Shown here: positions 1 through 12,199 of the stretch, one piece after another
Position numbering within the stretch: position 1 is the first letter of the stretch
Layout: the number at the start of each line of letters is the position of its first letter
DNA from: Guyanagaster necrorhizus
Lineage: Eukaryota; Basidiomycota; Agaricomycetes; Agaricales; Physalacriaceae
Reading direction: 5' to 3'
Assembly (NCBI RefSeq): GCF_019112545.1
Contig: NW_025064898.1
Span: forward strand, 463,993-527,992
DNA: 64,000 nt
Made by a program: the position numbers and the translations under genes
Notes under the pieces: generated by a model
Told to the model about the DNA's origin: nothing
Database searches by the model: none
What the model saw: the letters and a program-made list of their open reading frames with translations, nothing else

Positions 1-1216
1 TATATTCTTCTGTCAATAGGTACAGTAGACTCAATACAGTCGCTTCACCCACGTTGTGCCCGACTGAGATACTCACATATATTCTTCTGTCAATACCTCG
101 CCACTCGAAAGAGCCAGGTTTAATACAGCAGCATGCTTTTGAAGTCCAAGCCGCACATAGCGCCATTAGCTAAGTCGTCGAAGTCATACATACCGCACCA
201 TACGACCTCCGACGGACTATCTGAACAGTTTGAACCAATCGAGAGCCATTCACAGAAGGTCATCGTATCAGCTGTTGGTTTTTTAAATTTGCGAATATCC
301 TCCGGTCCCACGCTGTGTCCCATGAGCTGAGATCACCGTTTTTGGAACGCACTCAGCGCTTTTGTAAAAAAAATTTCTACGATTTTGACAGAACCTAAGA
401 ACGAGTGTAACTGAGAACACTGAGAGACAGTCAGGAAAACAGCCTTTGCACAGAGCTGTGTCATGGCTGTTGAGCTACAAACAGCAGGGTTAATGAGTAG
501 ATTCATCCAATTCGAGCGGCCGAGAGCCTGGAGGAAACCTCCAATTTGTCGCACATATGCACCTACTGCTTCATTGTATGAAAAATACTAATACGTCTAG
601 ATACTAGCAAATGAGGGGTCCCTTGAATTTTATTTGTGATATGGCGAGCTCTCTTTGTATGAAATGCGCCTTTTGGAATCTGGATCCTTTCTAGTAGTCA
701 ACTTTTGAGTTAACTAGTATAGTAAGTAGTTACAATTACCTTAATAGGTCTAGATTCTAGAATATCCCTTATTTTACTGTATATATGCGATTCTCCACTA
801 CACTCAGCTATGGGATAGGAACTAAAACCAAATACCTAATACTGAGCTGGCCTGGTCGGCGTTGCGAATGTTCAAACGTTCATTGGTAGGATCCATCAAT
901 CCCGGAGCCGCGGAAGCAAATCGAGATTGGGCAGCCCCGATCGAGCACTTCTTTTTATCCCGCCAAGTGGACCGGCAACAGCAACATTGTACCGCCTTTC
1001 TGATTGTCATCGTCATCATAATAAGCGCGTTATTAGGTTCAAGTTTATTTTGGGACCATAATTATCCGTCGACAGATCCTGCTACAGGCTCACATCTACA
1101 GATAACAGAATTGTAACGGAAACTGACACAGCCAGTCCTACATAGGCCATATTGAGACTAACGGAGAAAGGAAACGGGAAAAGTCAGCCTATGTGCGGTT
1201 GAGGATTCAGAATAAA
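1..1216. other. gene-poor left edge
   Basis: I find no convincing gene here. The 18-base string tatattcttctgtcaata occurs at 1-18 and again at 77-94, so a short direct repeat or the edge of a dispersed element lies at the window start. A reading frame around 960-1110 contains a hydrophobic run but has no supporting structure. Confidence 0.4.
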
Positions 1217-1619
1217 ATGGCTACGCCTCCAGTACCGAGAGCACTACGCCACTCCTGCTCAGCGCTCATGGCCGGTAATGAATTCTACTCCTTGTTACAT
1301 GAGGAAAAGCCAGTTGCACAAATAGTTGCCGCAGCCCTCTTTATCGGGAGTAAGTCTTTCTCCCAATCACTTCTACTGTATGCTGACATTTGCAGTACTT
1401 TTCATATCCTTGTTGATATCTCTCCATTTTTTTGTGAACCGTCGTCCGACCACGACGACGACCCGTGAGCCTCTGCGCCCTAGTGCGTATGCCTTGCCAT
1501 CGGCACATCATTTTCTCCGAGATGCTGTTCTCTATATTGCTCGATGGCATCCACCAACGGGTTTTGGCAGGGCGGCGGAACGACTTCAGTTGCCCTTGCC
1601 ACTGCATCATCCCCGATGA
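1217..1619 (+). CDS. small single-pass membrane protein, unknown
   Basis: Two exons (1217-1349 and 1396-1619) joined by an intron with a gtaagt donor and a tttgcag acceptor; the phases close and give 118 residues. The N-terminus is short and soluble. One strongly hydrophobic segment at about residues 35-58 spans the exon junction and is followed by Arg-Arg and a Thr run, which suggests a cytoplasmic side. The C-terminal half is basic and has no recognised domain. I do not recognise the family. The support is the intron signals, the phase and the TM formed only after splicing. It resembles in design, not in sequence, the small membrane proteins at 38.8-43.1 kb. Confidence 0.45.
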
Positions 1620-2522
1620 ACATACGTCGTGATGTCATCCATGTGGCGTGCCGGAGCCCTTGTCAAAGTGGTATGGATAGCTTTGATTTCACTGAGCGTC
1701 CTTCATAGCTGTTTTGATAGAGCTCAAGTTCAAGCACCTTATTATTAGTGTTCTTTTGTTTTGTCGATCTGCTTTGTGATGCTGTCCGCCGTAATATTTG
1801 TTCTTGTTGTTTTCCTTCATATGTGCGTCATAATAGTTACTAATGACAATTTTTCATTCGTCTCCATAGAATACATATCATGTTCATTAATCTCTACGGG
1901 AGATTCTGTTCAGCGAAAAACTACCCAAGGCGGGCATATTGATCTCTTGATTATCTCTTGTTTCCAGAACAGCTGCTTCAGACAGCTCCACGTGGAAGTT
2001 TTTCATGCGTTCTATTAACCGGGGTCTTCTTGGGGACGTAACAGAGAAAAAATTATGGCTGTATCTGTCAGATTCGAAAGAAGTTGCCTTATTTCAATGG
2101 TGCTACACTATTAAAAAGTCACTATTTCGACGCAGGTTTATTACAGGCTCTGGAATATGGTCAGAGATGCTATGAGATTTGCCTGATCACGCCGCTTATT
2201 TGGAGAGAGTCAATTCAAATGATAATGTGGCAACTAGAGCACAATAACAAACATGGACGCTGTGAGTATCGGGCCCTAAAAAAGTTCAACACTGAGTCGT
2301 TACCGTCTCTTTGAAGCGGTTCAGCAAGAACTTGAAGCCCCAGGTTTGTGGTTCGTTTAGCCCTCTCTATACTGAACAGGACGTGAATCCTGCGACGACT
2401 TCAGGCTCGCGAATTGCCGGAATGGTTTGCGTGGCATGTCACAGTTGTGACTCCTTGCCCTCCTTACAGGCTATTCGCCCACAAACTGACTTTAACCTTG
2501 CTCGACGACACCATTGCTCACG
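1620..2522. other. intergenic, 5' flank of the ENTH gene
   Basis: About 900 bases with only short unsupported reading frames. It presumably carries the 5' UTR and promoter of the epsin gene starting at 2523. No TATA box or repeat is evident. Confidence 0.4.
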
Positions 2523-4621
2523 ATGGACCGACTGGAATCTTTGGGGAACACGCTCTCCCAGATTACGATGTACGACATCAAGACCATGTATAATCAGGTT
2601 CGTGTCTTTTTCGTTGGCGCCGCGGCCACCTGTTGACATCTGCCCTCCTTGTGAATGTTTTCAGGCCAAAAATGTCGTGTTAAACGTCAGCGAGATAGAG
2701 GCAAAGGTCAGGGAGGCTACCAATGATGATCCTTGGTGAGTGGCCGGTCCGATATGGACATGCATCTCGGCTTTGCCGCAGCCCAAACAATATATCCTGA
2801 TACCCTTTTCCTGTTATAAGGGGCGCAAGTTCTACGCTGATGCAAGATATTGCTAACAGGTTCGTATCGTCATAATTTCCACTTTTTCATCTGACCTGAG
2901 GCGATTCATAGAACCTTCAACTAGTCAGTGATATTCGCCTTACTTCCGAAACCTCCTGAGCTCGTCAAATAGTCCAGATTTTAATGAAATAATGCCCAGC
3001 ATATACTCGAGGTACATGGAGAAGGAAGCCAGGCAATGGAGGCAGATTTATAAGGCGCGTCACGAGCTTGATTTTAAAGCTGATGCACTTACAGGGATGC
3101 AGGCTCTTCAACTCTTAGAATACCTCATCAAGCACGGCTCAGAACGTGTCGTGGATGATGCGCGCGCTCATATTTCTACGATCAAAATGTTAAGGAATTT
3201 CCACTACATTGATGACAAGGGTAAGGATGAAGGCATCAATGGTACGCGTTCTTTGTGTATATCCTCGAGGTGTTTTGACATCAGGATTACAGTTCGGAAT
3301 CGTTCGAAGGAAATCGTAGAGCTTCTTTCCGACGTGGAAAAGATAAGGGCAGAACGGCGAAAAGCGAAGGCGAACAAACACAAATACGTCGGCACAGGGA
3401 ATGACGGGCTCAGCTTCTCTAGTGGAGGCAGTCGGTATGGTGGCTTTGGTAGTGACTCACCGGGCGGCGGCAGTTACAGCGGTAGCGCGAGTTTTGGAAA
3501 TGGTACGTGGCGCCATTGTTTCGTGATTGTAGATCTAAACCATTCGGTAGACTATAATGGCTCATACAACGGCTCAAGCAGTTCTGGGTTTCGGGATGAC
3601 TCTCGTCGTGGATACGAAGAGTATAATGCCGGTGACGACGAGACTATAACTACTACTCCAGATCGGTCTAGCAGTATGGGGTCTACGCGTGTCCCTCCTA
3701 CTCGAAAGCCAACTGCACCCCTTCCCGCCACAGTGCCAGTACCAGAAGTAGATCTTCTCGGTGGCTTAGATGATGATGCCTTTGCCTCAGCCCCCGCACC
3801 ACAGACTAAGGCGACCAGTGTATTCGCTACGGATAAGGCGTTACCAGCCGTCTCTCAACCTAATATTAGTATAGATGGTGCGTATCTAGCTTTCATCGTA
3901 TTTGCGATCCTCATGAAGTCATCCTAAAGACGATGAATTTGCGGATTTCCAAGCAGCGCCTTCTTCGCCAGCTCCCACCGTAACGACATCTCCAACCGTC
4001 GCTCCTATGAACGCCAAGCTCAACCTCATGGAAATGCTTAACTCTTCTCCGACAAGCTCTGCACAAACAGCACGTCCGACTAGCACAGACTTCATGCAGA
4101 CTTCAGTGCAGCCACAACCTATAGGGATGGGGATAGGGTCAAATTTTAAAATGGGTATGAGCGGAAGTGGACACAGGCCTTCTCCGTCACTGTCTGCTTC
4201 TGTATCTCCGCCACTGCAACCTCAGCAACCTAACACCAACCTTTTCGGAGGGTCGACCGTCATGAATCCTATGACAACCACCTCGTCTTTCTCTGCGGTC
4301 CCCATGCGACCTACGCCTCCATCCGTCTCATCCACAACGTCAGTCTCGTCGACAGCACCAAAGCCTGCCCCAAGTGCCAACTTTGACGACTTGTGGTCGA
4401 TGTCCTTGGGAGGCGGCTTGGTAACCAAACCAGTCACGCCGATTGCTGTAGGTGGTGGGAAATCGATGAAAGATCTCGAAAAAGAGAAGGCTAGCGCCGG
4501 CTTGTGGGGTGGTGCTACATCTAAACCACCAATAGGCGCTCAATCTTTTGGGTCCTTCGGTCCCGCTACGACTCCCGCCAACAGTGCATCCAATGGTGGT
4601 GTGGATGATTTGCTACTATGA
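2523..4621 (+). CDS. ENTH-domain clathrin adaptor (epsin, Ent3/CLINT1 type)
   Basis: Eight exons: 2523-2597, 2665-2735, 2821-2859, 2912-2923, 2973-3241, 3293-3502, 3551-3877 and 3930-4621. Residues 1-150 form an ENTH domain: the spliced product carries TNDDPWGASSTLMQDIA, then FNEIMPSIYSRYMEKE and LQLLEYLIKHGSERVVDDAR. The domain order and the acidic/DFG-type motifs in the long Ser/Gly/Pro-rich tail fit the Ent3/epsinR group, which binds phosphoinositides and clathrin/AP-1/GGA at the trans-Golgi and endosomes. The tail ends in VDDLLL, a plausible clathrin- or adaptor-binding motif. Exon 4 is only 12 bases. The ATG at 2523 starts the usual amphipathic helix of ENTH domains. The assignment to Ent3 rather than Ent1/2 is inferred from the domain sequence and the lack of visible UIM motifs. 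Confidence 0.88.
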
Positions 4622-5423
4622 TTTCGGTGTTAATAATTGGGAGGTTTCTCTTCTCTCTTTAAAACTGCCTTGTTGGATAATCATGGAGATCTTTGAAATC
4701 ACTATAACTCAATCACAATAGATTCTGCCTCTCATCTCCGAGTTCCCGTACCCTCTCAATTTGCCACCTCCGTAATTCAATCCAGCAAAATCACCGCACT
4801 CGAGGAAGGGGGAGGGGATGTTATTGTATGACGAGGTGGTTGGTAACATTGTGTCACAGCTAAGCATCCGAACCAGTACGGCCGGAATACATCGCACTAT
4901 CACTGCCAATCGTACTATGTATTAAAATCTCCGACATGTCGTCTTCCAAGAAAGTCTAATCATTATGCATTTTGGTTGTAGAATTGGCCCTCCGGAGAGA
5001 ATGTGTCTTCTTCGTTTAACTTGGTTAACCGCATAAACATTTGCACCTGTTCGTTCGCTTGAATACTAAATTTTGAACTTATGTGTTTGACGATAGGTGC
5101 AAATAACTTTACTAGGCTCTCTTTCCATATCTTACCGAAAATAGGCAATAATACTCAAAGAGTGCCACCGGCCCGGAAAAAGGTCTATCTCATTTTCCAG
5201 GCCATTCCCACAGACACAGACCACGCTTTTGGCTTCTCCGGCCTATGCCCTATCGGTGCAATTTACAACAGTCAGCACAGCCGTATTCCGTTAGGGCATG
5301 GGCTCGTTCATTGAAATAACGTCCGTTCCCACTGGCTTCCTTTCCTTCATTCAACCAACACCTTCCGTGGGTCTTTTGTTACAGCCATCGAATCTTAGGT
5401 ACTAACCACTCCTTACAGTGGCC
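4622..5423. other. intergenic between ENTH gene and ABC exporter
   Basis: 800 bases holding the 3' UTR of the epsin gene and the upstream region of the ABC gene. No gene, repeat or obvious promoter element was seen. Confidence 0.4.
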
Positions 5424-8400
5424 ATGCCACTTACTAGGCCCAGCAGTTCCGGCACGGTCAACGACAGCGACGAGAATCATCTGAAGCAGCATGAGCCTCC
5501 CAAATCGTCCTTTTTTTCTTTCCTTCGCCGCAAGAGAGCAACACCTGAAAAGGATATCATTGACGAGAAAGATACTGCAATAGTTCCAAGAGTCTTCGAC
5601 CAGGAAATTGTCCCCATATCCTTCGTTGAATTGTTTCGGTGCGTGTTTGAGACGGGCCATAGATGTCGTCTTACTGAATTACCCAGATATGCTACTATTC
5701 CCGAGAAGTTGCTCAATGTCCTTGGTATCTTCGCAGCCGCAGCTTCAGGTGCAGCCCAGGTGAGTTTTTCCTTTCCTTCTGAACTAGGGAGTCTTCTCAT
5801 GGCGCGTTAGCCTCTAATGACGCTTCTGTTCGGAAGGCTTGTCCAAGACTTTACGGACTTTGCAACAACGCTCTTTCAGATCGAAGCAGGCGATGAAGAT
5901 GCAGCAGCTCGTTTTGACTCTGTCGCTGCCTCCTTCCGGGCCGCGGCGAGTGCCAATGCAAGCTACCTTGCCTATATTGGTGAGGTACCTGATACGAAAA
6001 TCAGTGGAGTCTAACACGTGTCTAGGGATTGGGATGTTCGCCTGTACTTACGTGTACATGATGACTTGGGTGTACACAGCTGAAGTCATTGCTAAACGCA
6101 TACGAGAATACTATTTGGAAGCCACCCTACGTCAGGACATCGCCTATTTTGATAATGTTGGAGCGGGAGAGATTGCTACACGTATCCAGACCGACACAGG
6201 CGAGTCCTGTGTTGTTGAACATTTTTCTTGGTAATAAATGTGCCATCAGACCTTGCTCAGAAGGGACTCGGCGAGAAGGTTCCGATCGCTGTCAGTTGCG
6301 TCGCCGCATTTATCTGTGGTATGGCATGTTTCACGTCGTTGTGAAGGCTCGCTAATTGTTTGTCTAGGTTTCGTTCTCGCGTACGTGCGAAGTTGGAAAT
6401 TGGCCCTCGCGATGACCTCTATCATCCCCGTTATCGTACGTTGTCGCTTCCTCTGTCTAACAAGCACTCATACCGAAGCAGGCCGCCGCTGGCGCCGCCA
6501 TGAACACTCGTCTATCACGGAATATCTCGTAACTTTACTCCCTTTTAATATCTGGCTCCATTCTGAAGAACGTTGATGGTAGAAAAATACTTCGTTTGAT
6601 TGCAGAAGGAGGTAACTAGCATTCCGGTATGATTGGATTGCACGCAGTCATTCATGGTCACTCGTATAACAGGGTCGGTCGCCGAGGAAGTCATATCCTC
6701 CGTCAGGACGGTCCACGCGTTTGGTGTTCAGGGTGCTCTCGCACAAGTATACAACAGTTACTTACTCAAGTCTCGCGCCATTGGGATGAACACGGCCATG
6801 TGGATTGGTGTATGCATTGCTATCCTTCTCTTTACTGTTTATGCTGCCTACGCGTTAGGTGAGTAGTATTCATGCTCTCACGAAAGTTCCTACTGATGAC
6901 TTTGTAATGGAAGCATTCTACTTTGGAACAACCCTTTTAATCTCCGGGGATTTGAATGCAGGTACGTTTCCGCAGTGGGGATTCAGATCCGAGGCTTACG
7001 AGACGTAGGAACCATCGTGAACGTAATTTTCGCTATCCTGATTGGCTCCTTTTCTCTCGCCATCTTGTCCCCGCAATTACAAGGTAGGTACTCATTTGAG
7101 GCGGATCTTTTCTTATTCGTCTGACATACCTCGTTACTGTTAGCCATCGAAGAGGCTTGCGGAGCTGCTGCCAAGCTCTACGCTACCATCGACCGTGTAC
7201 CTCCCATTGACGCGTACAGCGAAGAAGGATTAAGGCCGGAGACTGTCGTGGGACAACTCGATCTCGAAGGCATCCGTTTCAATTATCCGTCTAGGCCGAC
7301 AGTTCCGGTTCTGAAAGGCATAAATCTACACTTCAATGCCGGAAAAACCACGGCATTGGTCGGATCTTCTGGCTCTGGAAAGTCGACCCTTATAGCTCTG
7401 GTGGAACGGTTTTATGATCCGTCTAGCGGGGTCATAAAACTGGACGGACGAAACGTGAAGGACCTCAATATAAAGTGGCTTCGTTCTCAGATTGGCTTAG
7501 TGTCTCAAGAGCCCACGTTATTCGATGCTACTATATGGGTTAGTCGTCGGTCTTTGATTCATCGTTGCACGGCCTAACCTACAGCAGGAAAATGTCGCCC
7601 ACGGTTTGATTAACACGAAATATGAGGATCTTTCAAAGGAAGAGAAAATGAAGATAATCAAGGAGGCTTGCATTATGTCCAATGCTGACTCTTTTATCTC
7701 TAAACTTCCTGATGGCTATGAGACGGTTGTAGGAGAACGGGCAATCCTTCTCTCTGGTGGTCAGAAGCAGCGTATTGCTATTGCTCGCGCGATTGTCTCT
7801 GACCCTAAGATATTGCTCCTCGACGAAGGTACATGCTTTTGCGTCCTTGCTGATGTTTATTATTGATTCGATGGTTTTGTTTTGTTAAAGCCACTAGTGC
7901 TCTCGATACACAAAGCGAAGGTATCGTTCAAGATGCATTGTACAAAGTTGCGGCAGGACGGACAACTATTACTGTCGCTCACCGTTTAAGCACGATTAAA
8001 GATGCAGACACTATATACGTTATGGGTGACGGGGTCCGTCTTCTCTTACTTTTTTCCCAATCTTTAACTGACTGTCTAACGTCATTTTTTTTCGTCCCAG
8101 CTTGTTATTGAAGGCAAGTACCATATATATGTTTAATAGGCAGGCAAACTCACTAGCATATATGTCTAGAGGGAAATCACAATTCACTCTTGAGTAACTC
8201 GGATAGCGCATACTATAAGCTGGTTCAGGCACAGAAGATAAGGGAAGGTGAAGAGATTGCTACTACTGAAGCCGATGTGTCCGACAGTAAGACGGTGGAC
8301 GAGAAGGAGCCAGACGATTTTGTCCCCCTCGACAGAGTTAAGACTCACCAGTCCGTTGCCAGTCAAGCTCTCGAGCAGCAGATGAGGGAACAACAAGAGA

Positions 8401-11241
8401 CCCGCAAAAGAAAATATTCAATATACCAACTCTTCATGCGGATGCTCCTTCTTAATAGGTGAGTTGCACTCTTTCGTTACTCGTGCAGTGTAGCTGAACT
8501 TTCGCGATAGAGAGAGCTGGGACAGAATGATCATCGGTGCTGTTGCTGCAATCAGTATGTTCGATTTCTCCCTTCTATACCTAATGAAATTTTACATTGT
8601 GTAGTGAGTGGAGCTATTTACCCAAGTTATGGCATTGTATTCGGTGAGCTTACCGTATGTATACATGAACACGTTTGACATTTTTTCAGCCTATGCCATC
8701 AGCGGATTCTCTCAGCCAGATGACCATGTAAAACGTCACGATGGAGATAGGAACGCTCTATGGTTCGTTTTTGTAGCCTTTTTCAGAAACGTGTTTTCAA
8801 TATCGCTCCAGGTTGTTCATAATATCCTTGATTGTACGGTACTTCCATGCCTTTTCATGCGTGTCCTCCTCACTCTATTGCAGGCAATCATGACCACAAT
8901 GGCCCAGAACTGGTATTTCGTTGCGGCGGCAACAACACTTATGGCACGGCTACGTTTCGCCATGTTCACCTCCATCCTGAGGCAAGACAGTACGTTGTAT
9001 CCTCTGTGTATCTGTTCGTATCTGAGACGTGTCACTAGTTAAATTCTTTGATGAGGCGGAACACAGTGTCGGTATGCTTTTTTCAGAGTATATATCATCT
9101 ACTGATTTTGGGCTGCATTCATAGACCGGAAGTCTCGTTTCGAGCCTCAGTGACGATCCTCAGAAAGTCAACGGGCTAGCGGGTACGGCAATGCTGACAT
9201 CCTTTTTCCTGCACTAACGTTTTGCGTCTGGTTCATTAGGTATGATTCTCGCAACGTACGTCGACGTATATTGAATATGGGCCCTAATTTGACTCTTATT
9301 CAGCCTCCTGCAATCTATATCGACGCTCGTTGTTGGTTATATCATCGGTTTGTCTTTCTCGTGGAAGATCGGCCTCGTTGGCATTGGTAAGCTGGGTATT
9401 TCTGTAAACGACGCATGACTGACGTTTCATGTACTAGCTTGCACCCCGTTAGTTATTATCTCTGGGTATATCCGACTCGTGAGTTTTAAGTGGTTTGTTA
9501 TCCTTGTCATTGAAAACTTATTGGCATGTAGCGTGTGGTAGTTGTAAAGGACAAGTACAACAAAAAGGCACACGAGGAATCGGCTCAATTGGCGTGTGAA
9601 GCCGCGGGCGCCATTCGAACGGTTGCCTCCTTGACAAGGGAAAAGGATTGTCTTCACATGTACAGTCAGAGTTTGGAAAAGCCCCTTCAGCTATCCAACA
9701 AGACAGCGGTCTGGAGCAACATGATGTATGCATTTGCTCAGTCTGTTTCGTTCTGGGTCATTGCTCTAGTCTTCTGGTTTGGTTCCAGGCTCGTGTCTGA
9801 GTTGGAGATCACCTCGACGGAGTTCTTCGTTGGTCTGATGGTAGGTCCTAAGGGTATCTTCTTCTTGCATACTCATAGGCATTGCTCCTCGTACAGAGTA
9901 CAACCTTCGCTGCTATCCAGGCTGGTAACATATTCCAGCATGCTCCTGATATGAGGTGTGATATCCTGATAACATTTTGTGTGTCGACTTGATCATCTTT
10001 TTAGTGAGGCAAAAGAGGCTTCGGAGGGAATCGTTCAGATATTCGACAGCATGCCAGAAATAGATGCACAATCTCCTGAAGGAGAATCTGTCGAGCGCGA
10101 AGAAACTAAAGGTCATATCCGTTTTGAAGGCGTTCATTTCAGGTGTGCAACCCCGATGCTATGTAGTCGGTTTGTTTGAGTGATATTCGTGTTAGATACC
10201 CCACACGGCCCGGAGTCAGGGTTCTCAGGGACTTGAACCTTGATATCAAGCAAGGCACTTATGTGGCTCTCGTCGGCCAGAGTGGATGTGGTAAATCGAC
10301 GACGTGGGTGTGGCTCTACCGTTTCTGTTCTCGCTATGCCTAATATTCTTCTGTGTTCCAGAATACAGCTAATAGAACGTTTCTACGACCCCTTAGCAGG
10401 CAGAGTAACTGTATGCAGCCCTCATTGATCTTGAGGAGCGGGGGATATACTTACTAGCTCCCTTTTCCAGCTGGATGGAAAAGACATATCAAATCTTAAT
10501 GTGGCGCAGTATCGACAGCTTATTTCGTTGGTATCTCAAGAGCCGACACTGTATTCTGGTAGGTTATTCATAGTTCACCTTTCCGAGTATCTCATCAATT
10601 CTATGTAGGTACGGTCCGCTTCAACGTCCTCCTTGGAGCCATAAAGCCACGGGAAGAGGTTACAGAAGAAGAGATAGAAGAAGCTTGCCGCAAAGCCAAC
10701 ATTTTGGACTTCATTGACAGCCTTCCCCAGTACGTCGTTACACGATGTTTCTATCTATTTCTGATATGTATACTCTGTAGGAAATTTGAGACTGAGGTTG
10801 GCGGTAAAGGATCTCAGCTTTCAGGAGGCCAGAAACGTTTGTTGCTCACTATTCATGACTTGTTCTCAGCTGATGAGTGTTTCTGAAGAACGTATCGCCA
10901 TTGCTCGTGCTCTTCTTCGAGACCCAAGAGTGCTTTTATTGGATGAAGCAACGTCAGCGCTTGACTCGAGCTCAGAAAAGGTCGTCCAGGCTGCGTTGGA
11001 TCAAGCCGCCAAAGGCCGGACAACAATTGCCATCGCTCATCGGTTGTCGACGATTCAGAACGCTGATTGCATGTGAGTGTCGAAAGGAGTCAATTGTTTT
11101 ATATCAGTTTCTGATTTCCTTTGCAGATATTTCATCAAAGATGGAGGTGTAAGCGAGTCTGGGACCCATGACCAACTGATTGCACAAAAGGGAGACTACT
11201 ACGAGTTTGTGCAGATGCAAGCACTGAGCAAGAAGGATTGA
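5424..11241 (+). CDS. full-length ABCB/MDR-type multidrug exporter
   Basis: Many exons with introns of about 50 bases. The order is TMD1-NBD1-TMD2-NBD2, about 1,300 residues, as in P-glycoprotein/Pmd1-like fungal exporters. NBD1 (about 7.25-8.1 kb) has Walker [10 protein letters not shown], signature [14 protein letters not shown], Walker [13 protein letters not shown] and H-loop VAHRLST. NBD2 (about 10.1-11.2 kb) has Walker [11 protein letters not shown], signature [16 protein letters not shown] (formed across an intron), Walker [13 protein letters not shown] and IAHRLST. Both ATP sites therefore look competent. The N-terminal 70 residues are soluble and basic. I used the ATG at 5424; an in-frame GTG six bases upstream is ignored. 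Two introns need GC donors: gcgagt at 6200 and gcaagt at about 8115. I saw no frameshift. The family pumps hydrophobic drugs or lipids across the plasma membrane; the substrate is unknown. Confidence 0.93.
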
Positions 11242-12199
11242 GAAGCTCCCTGTATTATTATGTTACCATCAGAGGACGGTGTGTATTGTGTGCTCGTGGA
11301 GGTCTTGTTCTTGTATACCGCTTGATTAGTTTGTATTACTTGTATTCATACAACGGTAGGGAAGTGATTCCGGGATCGTTATCACGATATTCCCGAAGTT
11401 TAACCACATGTTCGGGCGTTCTTCCCTTGATTCCTCCACGGCACCTTGTCAGATTCGCTCAGGTTCCTATCCTCGATCGAACGGTGGCCCTCGACAGGAG
11501 GTGGTCGTAGAGTCACGAGACTGGCATCTCAGTTCGAACGAACACACCTCTTTTTGTCTTTCTTCAACTTCCATTTAAATGCCATCACCATTTCTACCTT
11601 AAGTACAAGAAGAGTGCTTTGCCAATTAAGGTTGCTGAGCTGTTCGAAGATCATGATACTTTCGATGGAATAATCATGATTCATGATCAACCTCAACTAT
11701 GGAACTGGGGGGTGCACATCTGATTTTAGTTTTCTGGGATGCACATCTTCCAGCATTATCCTCCCCTCATAAATGTTGGTCTGACCTTGTCTATGAAAGT
11801 TGGTATGTACTAAGCACAAAATATATGTGCCGGTGAAAGACAGCAACCAACAGCCTCCATCTCAAATGCGGCCCCAGCAATCGGTCCAACGTCTCTACAC
11901 GAAGTATCCACGCCATATAATCTCCATTACGCAGATTGTCTGGCTTTAATGCGGTATGTACAGCTCTCAAAGTACTTCCATGAACTAAAAAGAGATAATC
12001 CGGAAACGGCAGGGCTTAGAGCCGCTCAAACCGATCCACGTTACGCAAAGCGAAAACCTGGCTGAGACAGCTCAGCAAGCCTATCCGATGGAGGCTGGAC
12101 CGGATCACGGAAAAATTCGAACAACGGTGGATCCTTTCGTCGCTGGCGGCCATAAATAATTCTAGAAGAGTCGCTGCTCCATCTTCACTTCTGTCCGCC
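11242..12199. other. intergenic, ABC gene to GH20 gene
   Basis: About 950 bases with the 3' flank of the exporter and the promoter of the hexosaminidase. Only unsupported short frames are present. Confidence 0.4.
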
